From Sphingobium psychrophilum (GTDB taxonomy: Bacteria > Pseudomonadota > Alphaproteobacteria > Sphingomonadales > Sphingomonadaceae), in NCBI RefSeq assembly GCF_012927105.1, contig NZ_JABBFV010000020.1:1-64000 (forward strand): 64,000 nt of DNA, written 5' to 3'. Each line of letters starts with the position of its first letter. Within the stretch, counting starts at the first letter, position 1. This document shows positions 7,305-16,493 of this stretch, piece after piece. Below the pieces are notes generated by a model. That model ran no database searches. It was given only the letters and a program-made list of their open reading frames with translations, and was not told the DNA's origin. A program made the translations under genes and the position numbers.

Positions 7305-7847
7305 TCAGGCCGCCGCCCGCAGATCGCGCCGCAGCAACCCGCCGCTTTCCAGCAGAAGCTGGAACAGGCGGAGGCCACCCAGGATAAGGGCGTAACGGAC
7401 AAATTGCCGCAGCAGGATGTCCGGCGTGAACGCTGCATAGCCTGCGTTCATCGCCACGGCACCGACCAGAACGACCAGCTTGAACCCGACGAAGGCAGCG
7501 ATATAGGCGATGACGAGCCGCGCAAAGGAGGACCGGACCGGCAAGGCGCTGACCGCGTGATCAGCCACCAGCAAGGCGGCCATAGCGGCCAGCGCCAGGG
7601 TGAACGCCCATCCGGCATTCTGCGCCGTCAGCGAATAGTCCAACAGGCAATAGCCGACGGCCTGCGACGCCGACCAGGCGGCCAGCATGAGGATGATCCC
7701 CGCCGTGCGCGGCACATAGAGCGTCGCGAGCGCAGCCAGAGCGGGAAAGGGCGTGGCGCAGGCCAGCACCAGCGTCGTCGCTATGCTGGCGAAGGTCATC
7801 GATCCGATCCACAGATTGCGGGCGGCGGCAGGGGACATAGGCTGCAT
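7305..7847 (-). CDS. Predicted inner-membrane protein of the B12-regulated operon
   Basis: A 180-residue hydrophobic protein with about five or six membrane segments and a short charged C-terminus. It has no motif I can name. The ATG at 7847 is chosen because AAGGAG lies 9 nt upstream; the longer frame overlaps the receptor gene. It sits between the BtuB-like receptor and the DUF1636 gene, under the same cobalamin riboswitch, which makes it a candidate for moving cobalamin, a precursor or cobalt across the inner membrane. That role is an inference from position. Confidence 0.65.
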   Translation of the reverse strand: MQPMSPAAARNLWIGSMTFASIATTLVLACATPFPALAALATLYVPRTAGIILMLAAWSASQAVGYCLLDYSLTAQNAGWAFTLALAAMAALLVADHAVSALPVRSSFARLVIAYIAAFVGFKLVVLVGAVAMNAGYAAFTPDILLRQFVRYALILGGLRLFQLLLESGGLLRRDLRAAA

Positions 7848-7894
7848 GTACAGGCACTCCTTGGCTTTACGGGGATGGGGATAGGGGCGGGTCA

Positions 7895-9850
7895 TCACAG
7901 CCGCGCCCGGAACCCGGCGTAGATGCTGCGGCCAAGCTGGCCATAGCGACGCGCGGTTTCATAATAGTCGTCGAACAGATTTTCGGCCCGCGCGAACAGG
8001 GTGAGGGTCTGCGTCACCGGCATCTCCGCGCGCAAGTCGATGATCGTATAAGCGCGGTTGACGAAGGGCGTCACCGTGGCACTGGTCCGCGCCGTGTCGA
8101 TCGTCTCGCCTGACCATCGCATGGCGACCGCCGTGTTGAGGCCGAACGGCCAGGCATAGCGCGCCGTCGCATTGGCGGCGTGGCGCGGCCTGCGCGCAAG
8201 CTGGTTGCTGAAATTCAGGCCCGGCGACCGGTCTTCCGCCACGATCCAGCTATAATTGCCGTCGACGGTCAGGCGGCCGATATGGGCAAGCCCTGCCATC
8301 TCCAAACCATGCGCCTCGCTCCGCTGAATATTGGCATAATAGCCGGCGCGCGGCGTGGTCGTTCCTGGCGCAAGGCAAAGCGGCGGGCGGTTGCTCGTTG
8401 GGCAGCCATTATAGGTGATCAGATTGTCCGTGTTCCGCTCGAACCAGGTGGCCGACAGGATCAGCTTGCGGTCGAAAAGATGCTGCTCGACGCCGACGTC
8501 CCAACCGCGCGACTTTTCCGGGTCCAGCGCAATGTTCCCATATTCGCTGTGCAACTGATAAAGGGTAGGGGCTTTGAAGCCCTCGCCATAGCTGGCGCGC
8601 AGGATCGTGCGATCGTCAAACAGCGACCAGACCGCGCCGCCGCCAAACACCATATTGCCGCCAAAGGCCGAATGATGATCGTGGCGAAGCCCGCCATTGA
8701 GCGTGAGGCCGACGACCGGCTCGATCCTGACCTGGGCATATTGGCTGTCGATATCGGCCGACGCCCGGATGGTGGCATAGCTGGCCAGGCTGTTGGGGGG
8801 AGAGGCAGAGCGCATCGTCTGTTCTTCGCGTTCCGCACCGAAGACGATGGTCCAGCCTTGAGCGAGGCCAAGCGTACCCTGATATTCGTAACGATCGGTT
8901 TGCCCCTTTGCGGCGAAACTTTCCGGCCGTATCAATCTCAACGGATTGATATTGTCGCGCACCGTTTCGCTACGGCTAAACCCCAGCCGATTGTGCAGCG
9001 CGCCGTCGAACAGATCGGCATTGAGGCCAGCATAACCGGTCCACTCCTCGACCAGCGAATATTCGGGGCTGTCCGGGACCGATCCGGCGCTGTCGATGTC
9101 GGCGCGCCCCTTGGCATAATAGCCCCGCATGTCGATCGACACGTCGGGCGACAGGGCAAGGCTGACCCGCCCGTTGAGCGTGCTGTTGGTATATCCGTCC
9201 CGCTCCTTGCCGCCAAAGCGCGGGCTGATCGCGGAGATGCCGTCGGTTGTGAAGCGCCCCCCTGCCACGCGCCAGTGAACGGGGCCGCTGCGCCCGCCCA
9301 CGGCTGCCCGCGCATGGACGGTATCGCGCGATCCGGCTTCGATATCGGCGGACGCCTCCAGCGCGCGATCGGGCGTTGCCGTCACGATGTTGACCACGCC
9401 ACCGATCGCCTGGCTGCCCCACAGGATCGACTGCGGCCCGCGCAATATTTCGATCTGGTCGATGTCGCCGGTCATCAGTGTCGCGAAATTATAGCCGCCA
9501 CCGGTCGAGGACGGGTCTGCCAGCTTCACCCCGTCGATGACCAGCACGGTCTGGTCGCCCTCGGCACCGCGGATGCGGATGGATGTCGCCGTGCCATAGC
9601 CGCCATTGCGGGTGAAGCTGATGCCTGGCGTGCGGACCAACAGGTCCGACACGACAGGTGCCTGCGATGCATCGATCGCCTTCTTGTTAAGAACTGTGAG
9701 GCTGGAGGCGACGGTATCGACAGGCGTTGGCGTGCGCAGCGCCGACACGATGATGACGCTACCGGCATCGACTGCCGCCAAGGGCTCGGCCAGGGCGGCT
9801 ACAGGAAGGCCGACCAGTACGGCCAAGCTGGTTTGCAAGATTATACGCAT
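7895..9850 (-). CDS. btuB: BtuB-like TonB-dependent outer-membrane receptor for cobalamin
   Basis: The 651-residue protein begins with a signal peptide (about residues 1-21, ending 'VAALAEP'), followed by a TonB-box-like segment 'SVIIVSALRTP', a plug domain (about residues 45-160, with 'IRIRGAEGDQTVLVIDGV' and 'IEILRGPQSILWGSQAIGG') and a beta-barrel ending '..YAGFRARL' with 'ENLFDDYYETARRYG', a typical last-strand motif. The ATG at 9850 has a GGGGGA site upstream. A cobalamin riboswitch precedes it by about 170 nt, which supports cobalamin or a related corrinoid as substrate. It is followed by a membrane protein and a DUF1636 gene. Confidence 0.9.
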   Translation of the reverse strand: MRIILQTSLAVLVGLPVAALAEPLAAVDAGSVIIVSALRTPTPVDTVASSLTVLNKKAIDASQAPVVSDLLVRTPGISFTRNGGYGTATSIRIRGAEGDQTVLVIDGVKLADPSSTGGGYNFATLMTGDIDQIEILRGPQSILWGSQAIGGVVNIVTATPDRALEASADIEAGSRDTVHARAAVGGRSGPVHWRVAGGRFTTDGISAISPRFGGKERDGYTNSTLNGRVSLALSPDVSIDMRGYYAKGRADIDSAGSVPDSPEYSLVEEWTGYAGLNADLFDGALHNRLGFSRSETVRDNINPLRLIRPESFAAKGQTDRYEYQGTLGLAQGWTIVFGAEREEQTMRSASPPNSLASYATIRASADIDSQYAQVRIEPVVGLTLNGGLRHDHHSAFGGNMVFGGGAVWSLFDDRTILRASYGEGFKAPTLYQLHSEYGNIALDPEKSRGWDVGVEQHLFDRKLILSATWFERNTDNLITYNGCPTSNRPPLCLAPGTTTPRAGYYANIQRSEAHGLEMAGLAHIGRLTVDGNYSWIVAEDRSPGLNFSNQLARRPRHAANATARYAWPFGLNTAVAMRWSGETIDTARTSATVTPFVNRAYTIIDLRAEMPVTQTLTLFARAENLFDDYYETARRYGQLGRSIYAGFRARL

Positions 9851-9961
9851 TACTATTCCCCCGTCTTTGACAAGACCGGGCGCGCACGACGCGGAGCAGG
9901 AACGGGCGCAGAACGCACGACACCACGCCGCGCGAACACGCACGGTCGAACTGTCGTTGCG

Positions 9962-9975
9962 CGAGGATATCCTCG
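9962..9975 (-). promoter_or_regulatory. Palindrome in the btuB leader
   Basis: CGAGGATATCCTCG is a perfect 14-nt palindrome between the B12 box and the btuB start. It could be part of the expression platform of the riboswitch; it has no U-tract, so control may act on translation rather than termination. Confidence 0.3.
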
Positions 9976-10017
9976 TTCGACCGGCACACCCTGTCCGGAC
10001 GAAGAACGACTGCGACG

Positions 10018-10180
10018 GGCAGGTCTCCTGGCTTGCGGGTCAACGCCGGTTCGGCCGCCTTCTCAGAACCTTGAAGGTTCCAATGGCATCTGGCCGATGG
10101 CTCACCGCTCACAGTTGCAGGGGCAGCCGGGGTCTTGAACCCCGTTCCCTTTTGATCCCCTTGCGGGGAACCTGTCGCAA
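10018..10180 (-). ncRNA. Cobalamin riboswitch upstream of btuB
   Basis: On the minus strand the region holds the conserved parts of the AdoCbl riboswitch in order: a 5' 'aGGGAAcggGG' type segment, 'CTGCCCCTGCAACTGT', a 'GAGAAGGCGGC' segment, and the B12 box AGCCAGGAGACCTGCC at 10018-10033. It ends about 170 nt before the btuB ATG. High cobalamin should switch the operon off. It starts only about 25 nt after the cobB stop, so read-through from the cobO-cobB operon would also pass through it. Confidence 0.92.
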
Positions 10181-10204
10181 TTTCTGACCTCTAGGCGGGA
10201 AGCA

Positions 10205-11524
10205 TCAGGCAATCAAGTGGAAGAAACTGCCGGTCACGTCGCCGTTGCGATGTCCGGCGGGTGGCAACGCATGGCCCTGGGCGTCGGCCATGTCGGCAAG
10301 GGGTATGCCCTCGCCCGCCAGTATCGTCGCATAGTGGAACTCGTGGCCGAGCAGCAACTGTCCCGCCGACGCGAAGCGGGTGTCTTCACGCAAGGTGGCC
10401 TTGCGATAGCCCAGCGTCATGCGTCGTTTGGCAAAGCTCGTTTCCACCGGCAGCAATCCGGCCATGGCATGGACGACGCCGTCTGCATCTTCCAGCGATC
10501 GGCCAAGCACCATATAGCCGCCACACTCTCCATGGACCGGGTGATCGGCAGCGAACGCGCGCAGCCCCGACAGGAAGCGCGCGTTGGTCGCAATCCGCCC
10601 GGCATGAAGCTCGGGATAGCCGCCCGGCAACCAGCAAGCGTCGCAGTCGGCAGGGGGCGCTTCGTCGGCAAGCGGCGAGAAGAAGCAGAGTTCAGCGCCC
10701 GCCGCGCGCCACCATTGCGCCAGATGCGGGTAGAAGAAGCTGAAGGCGCTGTCCCGCGCCACCGCAATCCGCTGGCCAGGTGGGCGAATGGTGGCGGGCT
10801 GACATGCCGCGTCCTTGGCGGGGGCCGCTGCCTTGACGATCGCGTCCAGATCGCATTGGCTGCCCACATGATCAGCGATTGAAGCGATGCGACTGTCCAG
10901 TTCGCCCGTCTCTCTGGCTTGCACCAGGCCCAAATGGCGGGAGGGCATCTCCATGGTCTTTTCCGCCCCGACCATGCCGAGCAGGGGCAGGCCCGCGCGC
11001 GCAAAGCCCTCTTCGACCATGGCGGCGTGGCGCACGCTCGCCACGCGGTTGACGATGAACCCCGCGATCGGCGGGGCACCCGGAAAGGTCGCGCAGCCAT
11101 GCGCCACGGCAGCGACCGACTGGGCCGCAGCGCGGGCATCGACGACCAGCAGCACGGGCCATCCCAGCAAGCGTGCGACATCCGCCGAAGCGCCGGATCG
11201 GCCGTCTGCCTGCGCGCCGTCGAACAGCCCCATGGCACCTTCCGCAATGACGAGATCACTCTCACTCGCCGCCTGCGCCGCCAGTCCCCGCAGCAGCGGT
11301 CCGTCCATCGCAAAGCCATCCAGGTTGATCGACGGCCGTCCGGTCGCGACTTCGTGGAAGGCCGGATCGAGATAATCCGGCCCGCATTTCGCGCCCTGGA
11401 TGCGCAGCCCCCGATCACGCAGCGCTCGCTGGAGGCCAATGGTGATTATGGTTTTGCCCGCACCCGAAGCAGGCGCTGCGACGACGATTCCCGCTCCAAG
11501 CGACAGCCCTGCGGCGGCGGTCAA
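10205..11524 (-). CDS. cobB: Cobyrinate (or hydrogenobyrinate) a,c-diamide synthase
   Basis: The 439-residue protein fits the CobB/CbiA family. The N-terminal half is a P-loop amidoligase domain ('APASGAGKTIITIGL' near residue 17-31, 'GAKCGPDYLDPAFH'). The C-terminal half is a class-I-like glutamine amidotransferase with the catalytic Cys in 'HGECGGYM' (C334) and a late His in 'SFFHLIA'. It would amidate the a and c side chains of the corrin ring using glutamine and ATP. The start is a TTG at 11524 overlapping the cobO stop (TTGA), with no clear ribosome site, so translation is probably coupled to cobO. Confidence 0.92.
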   Translation of the reverse strand: MTAAAGLSLGAGIVVAAPASGAGKTIITIGLQRALRDRGLRIQGAKCGPDYLDPAFHEVATGRPSINLDGFAMDGPLLRGLAAQAASESDLVIAEGAMGLFDGAQADGRSGASADVARLLGWPVLLVVDARAAAQSVAAVAHGCATFPGAPPIAGFIVNRVASVRHAAMVEEGFARAGLPLLGMVGAEKTMEMPSRHLGLVQARETGELDSRIASIADHVGSQCDLDAIVKAAAPAKDAACQPATIRPPGQRIAVARDSAFSFFYPHLAQWWRAAGAELCFFSPLADEAPPADCDACWLPGGYPELHAGRIATNARFLSGLRAFAADHPVHGECGGYMVLGRSLEDADGVVHAMAGLLPVETSFAKRRMTLGYRKATLREDTRFASAGQLLLGHEFHYATILAGEGIPLADMADAQGHALPPAGHRNGDVTGSFFHLIA

Positions 11525-12132
11525 AATTCGATACCTTTCTGTGCCTTCACGCCCGTCTGGAAATGATGCTTGATCTGCACCATTTCCGTGACGAGATCGG
11601 CCGCTTCGATCAGGGCATCGGGTGCATTGCGGCCCGTGACGATGACATGTTTCATGGTGTCACGATCCATCAAGCCCGCGATCACCTCTTCGACCGGCAG
11701 ATAGTTGTAGCGCAGCACGATGTTGAGTTCGTCGGCGATTACGAGGGCATAGCTTGGATCGGCGATCATCCGCCTAACCTCGTCCCATCCCGCGCGCGCC
11801 CATTCGATGTCGCGGGCGCGATCTTGCGTGTCCCAGGTAAAGCCTTCGCCCATGACCTTGTGATCCACCTGCCCCGGAAAGGCGGCATAGACGGCCTTTT
11901 CGCCCGTCGCCCATCCGCCCTTGATGAACTGGACGATGCCGACCTTCATGCCATGGCCCAGCGCGCGGCAGGCCATGCCGAACGCGGCGGTGGACTTGCC
12001 TTTGCCCTTGCCCGTGTGGACGATCAAAAGGCCCTTTTCTTCGGTTTTCCGTGCAATCTTGTCCTGCATGAACGCCTGGCGTTTCCTCGCCTTGGCGTTG
12101 TGGCGTGCATTGATATCGTCCTGATGGTCCAT
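11521..12132 (-). CDS. cobO: Cob(I)yrinic acid a,c-diamide adenosyltransferase
   Basis: This 203-residue protein is a BtuR/CobO-type adenosyltransferase: a P-loop 'HTGKGKGKSTAAFG' near residues 39-52, 'VQFIKGGW', an acidic 'VIADELN' and a C-terminal 'MVQIKHHF'. It adds the adenosyl group to the reduced corrinoid, using ATP. The ATG at 12132 has AAGGA about 7 nt upstream. It is first in a two-gene operon with cobB, behind its own riboswitch. No other corrin genes lie nearby, so this pair may serve salvage and late steps or complement a distant cob locus. Confidence 0.93.
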   Translation of the reverse strand: MDHQDDINARHNAKARKRQAFMQDKIARKTEEKGLLIVHTGKGKGKSTAAFGMACRALGHGMKVGIVQFIKGGWATGEKAVYAAFPGQVDHKVMGEGFTWDTQDRARDIEWARAGWDEVRRMIADPSYALVIADELNIVLRYNYLPVEEVIAGLMDRDTMKHVIVTGRNAPDALIEAADLVTEMVQIKHHFQTGVKAQKGIEF

Positions 12133-12251
12133 CTGCGATCCTTACGTCGAATGCGCGCGTCCAGATGGACACGCGGGGGGCTTTCATGCCGCTCGAACGG
12201 AAAAACCGTGTCCGGGCCAGTCCCTGGGCCGGGGCAAGAGCGACCCGTGTC

Positions 12252-12412
12252 GGCAGGTCTCCTGGCTTGCGGGTCAGGGCCGACCAGGCCGCCTTCTCAG
12301 GATCGCTCCCAATGGCATATGGCCCGGCGACTCGCCGCTTACAGTTGCAGGGACAGCGATGGAATCGGCGCGACACGCCTCACCATCTTCCCCTTTAAGC
12401 CCGATGGGCACC
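12252..12412 (-). ncRNA. Cobalamin riboswitch upstream of cobO-cobB
   Basis: A second AdoCbl riboswitch with the same conserved parts as the btuB one: 'TGTCCCTGCAACTGTAAGCG', 'CTGAGAAGGCGGCC' and the B12 box AGCCAGGAGACCTGCC at 12252-12267. The leader to the cobO start is about 120 nt and contains an imperfect hairpin (about 12154-12175) that may belong to the expression platform. The core differs from copy one mainly in the variable stems. Confidence 0.92.
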
Positions 12413-12421
12413 GACATGGTC

Positions 12422-12437
12422 GAAGGCAATTGCCTTC
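12422..12437. promoter_or_regulatory. 16-nt perfect palindrome upstream of the cobO riboswitch
   Basis: GAAGGCAATTGCCTTC is a perfect palindrome just 5' of the riboswitch, where the cobO promoter is expected. It could be an operator for a dimeric regulator or the end hairpin of a short leader; no regulator is known from the sequence. Confidence 0.35.
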
Positions 12438-12769
12438 AGGCCAACATCTAAAGACGCCTTGCTCCGAAAGCCACAGGCTTCGCTGGAAAAGATATTGCCA
12501 ACTGCGTTTCTTGGCTCAGCTTGGCAGTCCGACAGGGAATGGCTGCCACCCAGACCGATTAACGCTCCAAGTTGCGGAAATAGTTCGAAACACCAAGCGT
12601 GAACGCTCGCAACTTTAGCAGGCTGTCACAAAGGGGGCGATAGGCGGACAATTGGCATTTCGGGATCAAAAATTAAACGCTAAGTGGCGAATCTGGTTCG
12701 GTTTCAATAGCAGCTGCCTGGATCCAGCAGATTGTTCAAACTGCAGTTCTGCCGTCCAGGCAGTAACGA
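12438..12769. other. Intergenic region between cobO leader and hydrolase gene
   Basis: About 330 nt follow the palindrome up to the stop of the hydrolase gene on the minus strand. The cobO promoter should lie at its left end. I see no gene, repeat or RNA that I can support in the rest. Confidence 0.4.
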
Positions 12770-13561
12770 TCAGCCAGTCACAGCGCGTTGATGACGCTCT
12801 GCCCAATCCAGCGCTGTGTCGGCGACTTCCTCCCAACCTTCGTCGAGCAATGTCCAATGCGAACGATTTGGGAATATGCGATACTCGGTCAGCGCAGGAG
12901 CTTTCTTCTGTTTGGCGAAGATGGCGCGCGTCATCGCTGCGTCGGCGATCAGGTCCTTGCCCCCGCCGATCAGCAGCATCGGCGCGCGCGCCGGATTGCG
13001 CCAGTCGATCTTCATCGGATTGATGACGCCGTCCCAATAGACCCGCCCGGGCGTTGGGATGATATAGCGATCATAGAGCGCATCGGCTTGTGCGGCTGGC
13101 ACGGTCTGGGCGAAACGACGTGCGAAGAAGCGGCGCGACATATGCTTGACCCTGTTCCGGCTGAACGGATCGAGAAACACGGGCAGCGCCGAGACGATTG
13201 CATGGGGATAGAGCGGCACCCCTGGTGTCGGCGCCGGATGGATCACGACGCCCGCAACGCCCATTCCCCGGTCCATCAAATGCTGGACGAACACCCCGCC
13301 GACCGAATGACCGATCAGGATCGGCTGCTCCGGCAATGCGCGGATGATCGCTTCGTAATGCGCGACGATTTCCCGCTGGCCGCTTTTGTGGAGGCCAGGA
13401 TGAGGGGCCGCGCGCAGGTCAGCCGGATCGCGATCGTCGAGCGGCCAGTCGGGGGCGATCACGGTGTAGCCGCGCGCCTCGTAGCGGGCCTTGACGCCGT
13501 TCCAGCTCCTGGCATTGAGCCAGGCACCGTGCACGAGGACAATGGTCTTTGATTGGGTCAT
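12770..13561 (-). CDS. Alpha/beta hydrolase
   Basis: The 263-residue protein has the alpha/beta hydrolase fold: 'VLVHGAW' oxyanion loop near residue 9, nucleophile Ser in 'LIGHSVGG' (about residue 85), and a C-terminal His in 'NRSHWTLLDEG'. The acid is probably the Asp in 'GGGKDLIA'. It lies upstream on its strand of nothing close, and 30 nt downstream of the SDR gene, so SDR, chloroperoxidase-like hydrolase and this gene may form one minus-strand unit. Substrate unknown. Confidence 0.85.
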   Translation of the reverse strand: MTQSKTIVLVHGAWLNARSWNGVKARYEARGYTVIAPDWPLDDRDPADLRAAPHPGLHKSGQREIVAHYEAIIRALPEQPILIGHSVGGVFVQHLMDRGMGVAGVVIHPAPTPGVPLYPHAIVSALPVFLDPFSRNRVKHMSRRFFARRFAQTVPAAQADALYDRYIIPTPGRVYWDGVINPMKIDWRNPARAPMLLIGGGKDLIADAAMTRAIFAKQKKAPALTEYRIFPNRSHWTLLDEGWEEVADTALDWAERHQRAVTG

Positions 13562-13591
13562 GACTAGATTCCCTTCTGTGGACGGGCCGCA

Positions 13592-14368
13592 TCAAGCCCG
13601 GTAGCGGGCGGCGGCATGGTTGCGGGAGAGATTGGGCCGCAGCGCCGCGCGTGCGGCCAGATAAGCATCAAGATCGGCGCTGTCGGGTAGGGCTGGAATG
13701 GTGATCGTTTCGCCCAGGTCGAGGCCCCTCATAGCGGCGTCGACCATCTCGTCGGCTTCCATCACCATGTCGGCCGGGATGTTGGCAAGCTGCTCCTGAG
13801 TCCAGATGGCGGTGCGGGTTATCCCCGGCAGCACGGCCTGGACGCGAACGCCTTTCGATCCCAGTTCGCTCTGCAATGCCTCGGTAAAAGCGAGAACGAA
13901 CGCCTTGGTTGCTGGATAGAGCGCGGTGAAACCTTCGGGCATCAGCGCCGTGACGGAGGTCATGTTGATGATCGTCCCGCTGCCCAACCCGACAAGGCGC
14001 GGCGCGATGGCGGCGGTCAGGCGGGTGACAGCCAGCACATTGAGGTTGATCATGCCCGTCAGGAAGGATGGATCTGCTTCCACCAGCGTGGTTTCCCCCG
14101 CGATGCCGGCGTTGTTGACCAGGCCAACAATGCGGTCGTCTGTTCGCAGTCGGTTTTCGATACGGGCAAGATCGTCCGCGTTGGACAGATCCGCGCTGAT
14201 GACCTCCACTGCGACGCCTGTCTGCGACGTCAGCTGCTGCGCCAGGGCCGCCAGCTTGTCCGCGCGGCGGGCAACGAGGATCAGGTCGTGGCCGCGGCGG
14301 GCCAGCCGGTCGGCATAGATGGCACCAATGCCATCGGAAGCGCCGGTGATGAGGAACATATTGTTCAT
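13592..14368 (-). CDS. Short-chain dehydrogenase/reductase
   Basis: A classical SDR of 258 residues: cofactor loop 'TGASDGIG' near residue 8, 'NNAG' near residue 90, active-site Ser in 'INMTSVTA' and the 'YPATK' motif (Tyr and Lys, four residues apart). Arg residues after the first strand ('VARRADKL') favour NADP(H). It lies 30 nt after the upstream hydrolase gene and 30 nt before the next hydrolase, suggesting one operon. The substrate is not predictable. Confidence 0.88.
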   Translation of the reverse strand: MNNMFLITGASDGIGAIYADRLARRGHDLILVARRADKLAALAQQLTSQTGVAVEVISADLSNADDLARIENRLRTDDRIVGLVNNAGIAGETTLVEADPSFLTGMINLNVLAVTRLTAAIAPRLVGLGSGTIINMTSVTALMPEGFTALYPATKAFVLAFTEALQSELGSKGVRVQAVLPGITRTAIWTQEQLANIPADMVMEADEMVDAAMRGLDLGETITIPALPDSADLDAYLAARAALRPNLSRNHAAARYRA

Positions 14369-14398
14369 GGCGAATATCCTTTGTGCGAAACGGAGGCG

Positions 14399-15226
14399 TC
14401 AGTTGCGGATGAAGGCGAGCAGATCGGCGTTGAACCGATCCTGATGGGTCTGCGTCAGGCCGTGGTCGGCACCCGGATAGATTTTGAGCACCGCATCCTT
14501 GACGATTTTGACCGTTTCCAGTGCGGACGCGCCGATCGGCACGATCTGGTCATCGTCGCCATGCAGGACGAGCGTTGGCACATCGAATTTGGCCAAGTCG
14601 GCATGGAAATCACTCTCCGAAAAGGCCCGGATGCTGTCGAGTTGTCCCTTGAGGCCGCCCATCATGCCCTGCCGCCAGAATTCATCGCGGATGCCATCGG
14701 ATATCACCGCACCTTCGCGATTATAGCCATAAAAGGGGATCGTCAGATCCCTGAAGAACTGACTGCGGTTGTTAAACGTGCCCGCGCGGATGCCATCGAA
14801 CGCATCGATCGGCAGACCGCCCTGATTGGCCTCGGTCATGAGCATCAATGGCGGCACCGCGCCGATCAGTGCCACCTTGGCGACACGGGCCGTCCCATGA
14901 CGGCCGATATAGCGGGTCACTTCCCCGCCGCCGGTCGAATGGCCGACCAGGATCACGTCGTGCAGATCCAGCGTCTGGATCAGCTCGGCCAAATCGTCGG
15001 CATATTGATCCATGGTGTTGTTGGCCCACACCTGGTCCGAACGACCATGGCTGCGGCGATCATGGGCGACCGTGCGGAAACCCTGATCGGCAAAAAAGAC
15101 CATCTGCGTGTCCCAGACATCGGCGCTCAGTGGCCAGCCATGCGAGAAGAGGATCGGCTGGGCCTCCTTCGATCCCCAGTCCTTGTAAAAGAGCCCGGTT
15201 CCATCCTTGGTCGTAATCCTGCTCAT
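14399..15226 (-). CDS. Alpha/beta hydrolase of the non-heme chloroperoxidase type
   Basis: The 275-residue protein has '[16 protein letters not shown]' after the first strand, '[12 protein letters not shown]', the nucleophile Ser in '[19 protein letters not shown]' and a His in '[10 protein letters not shown]', all typical of cofactor-free haloperoxidase/esterase relatives. Asp in '[10 protein letters not shown]' completes the triad. The start at 15226 has AGGGAG about 7 nt upstream; the frame extends farther but without a ribosome site. It is divergent from the GlxA-like regulator at 15351, which may control it. Confidence 0.87.
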   Translation of the reverse strand: MSRITTKDGTGLFYKDWGSKEAQPILFSHGWPLSADVWDTQMVFFADQGFRTVAHDRRSHGRSDQVWANNTMDQYADDLAELIQTLDLHDVILVGHSTGGGEVTRYIGRHGTARVAKVALIGAVPPLMLMTEANQGGLPIDAFDGIRAGTFNNRSQFFRDLTIPFYGYNREGAVISDGIRDEFWRQGMMGGLKGQLDSIRAFSESDFHADLAKFDVPTLVLHGDDDQIVPIGASALETVKIVKDAVLKIYPGADHGLTQTHQDRFNADLLAFIRN

Positions 15227-15350
15227 GTTGGCACTCCCTGTTGAACGGGGCGGTTGCGCCCTGTGATCAGAGGAATAGGATCGTTGCGCGGCAGCCAGGA
15301 GCGGCGGTTCCGACATTAAGCAGGTCAAAACCGACAAAGGGAGCATAGGC

Positions 15351-16352
15351 ATGGCGGTGGGGGCGGGAACGGCGGTTGACCTGGGTGCCGAAGTGGGGCT
15401 GGTCCTTTATCCCGGGTGCCAGATCGGCATGGTGTATGGCGTCACCGATCTATTCGTGATCGCATCACAATTTTCGCTGGACCGGGGCGGCAAGGCGTTG
15501 CGCGTCAGCCACTGGTCAGTCGACGAGGCCGGCACTTTCACTCGGACGTTCGACACCCATCCCGACCAGCCGGGCATGCCGACGATCCTGATCAGCCCGG
15601 GCCGGCTGTCGGGCCCGCCCGACGCGCACGAGGCAGCGCCCTATGCGCGTTGGTTGCTGGACCGCCATGCGCAGGGCACCGTTCTGGCATCAAATTGTGG
15701 GGGCACGTTCCTGCTCGCGGCCACGGGCCTGCTGGCGGGCCGACCCGCCACAACCCACTGGCTGTTTGCCGACCAGTTTCGCGATCGCTTTCCCGACGTC
15801 AGGCTCGACACGGCCAAGATGGTGATCGAGGATGGGGATATCATCACGGCGGGTGGCCTCATGGCCTGGACCGACCTTGGCATGCGGATCGTGGATCGGT
15901 TGCTGGGTCCCACCGTGATGATCGAGACCGGCAAGTTCCTGCTGATTGATGCATCTGGCCGGGAACAGCGCCATTTTTCCAGCTTTGCGCCGCGCCTTAC
16001 GCATGGCGACGAAGCGATATTGAAGGTGCAGCACTGGCTACAGGGGCGTGCGGAGCGGCCGGTCAGCGTTGGCGATATGGCAGGAACGGCGGGGCTGGAG
16101 GAGCGCACCTTCTTGCGCCGGTTCAAGGCGGCGACCGGCATGAAGCCGATTGAGTATGTGCAGAACCTGCGCGTCGGCAAGGCGCGCGAACTGCTGGAAT
16201 TTACCAGGCGGTCTGTAGACCAGATTGCCTGGGCAGTCGGCTATGAGGATGCAACCGCCTTTCGCCGCGTGTTCCATCGCATATTGGGCTTGGCACCTGG
16301 CGAATATCGCAGCCGCTTCTCAAGCGGATCAGACGTTCAGATAGCGGCATGA
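15351..16352 (+). CDS. GlxA-family transcriptional regulator (DJ-1/PfpI domain plus AraC HTH)
   Basis: Residues about 10-200 form a DJ-1/PfpI-like domain, with a Cys in '[18 protein letters not shown]' at the nucleophile-elbow position. Residues about 230-330 form an AraC DNA-binding domain with two helix-turn-helix units ('[20 protein letters not shown]' and '[11 protein letters not shown]'). Total 333 residues, usual for the family. It is transcribed away from the hydrolase-SDR-hydrolase unit with 124 nt between the starts, so it is likely the local regulator. Its inducer is unknown. Confidence 0.88.
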   Translation: MAVGAGTAVDLGAEVGLVLYPGCQIGMVYGVTDLFVIASQFSLDRGGKALRVSHWSVDEAGTFTRTFDTHPDQPGMPTILISPGRLSGPPDAHEAAPYARWLLDRHAQGTVLASNCGGTFLLAATGLLAGRPATTHWLFADQFRDRFPDVRLDTAKMVIEDGDIITAGGLMAWTDLGMRIVDRLLGPTVMIETGKFLLIDASGREQRHFSSFAPRLTHGDEAILKVQHWLQGRAERPVSVGDMAGTAGLEERTFLRRFKAATGMKPIEYVQNLRVGKARELLEFTRRSVDQIAWAVGYEDATAFRRVFHRILGLAPGEYRSRFSSGSDVQIAA

Positions 16353-16493
16353 CTTCTGGACATAGCAAATCCGACAAAGGGCCGATTAACGAATGAGACG
16401 ATCAGGACGTTGAAAAACAGTCTCGTCCCAACCTATGTTCAGAAGCCCGGCGCATTGTCGGACTGGCTCGGAAAAGCTCGAGAGGGCTGGCCA

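Noticed and set aside
8180-10138. A 652-codon open frame on the plus strand opposite btuB
   Set aside because: It is a GC-driven shadow of the receptor gene; the protein is Arg/Ala/Gly-rich without domains and the minus-strand receptor is certain.
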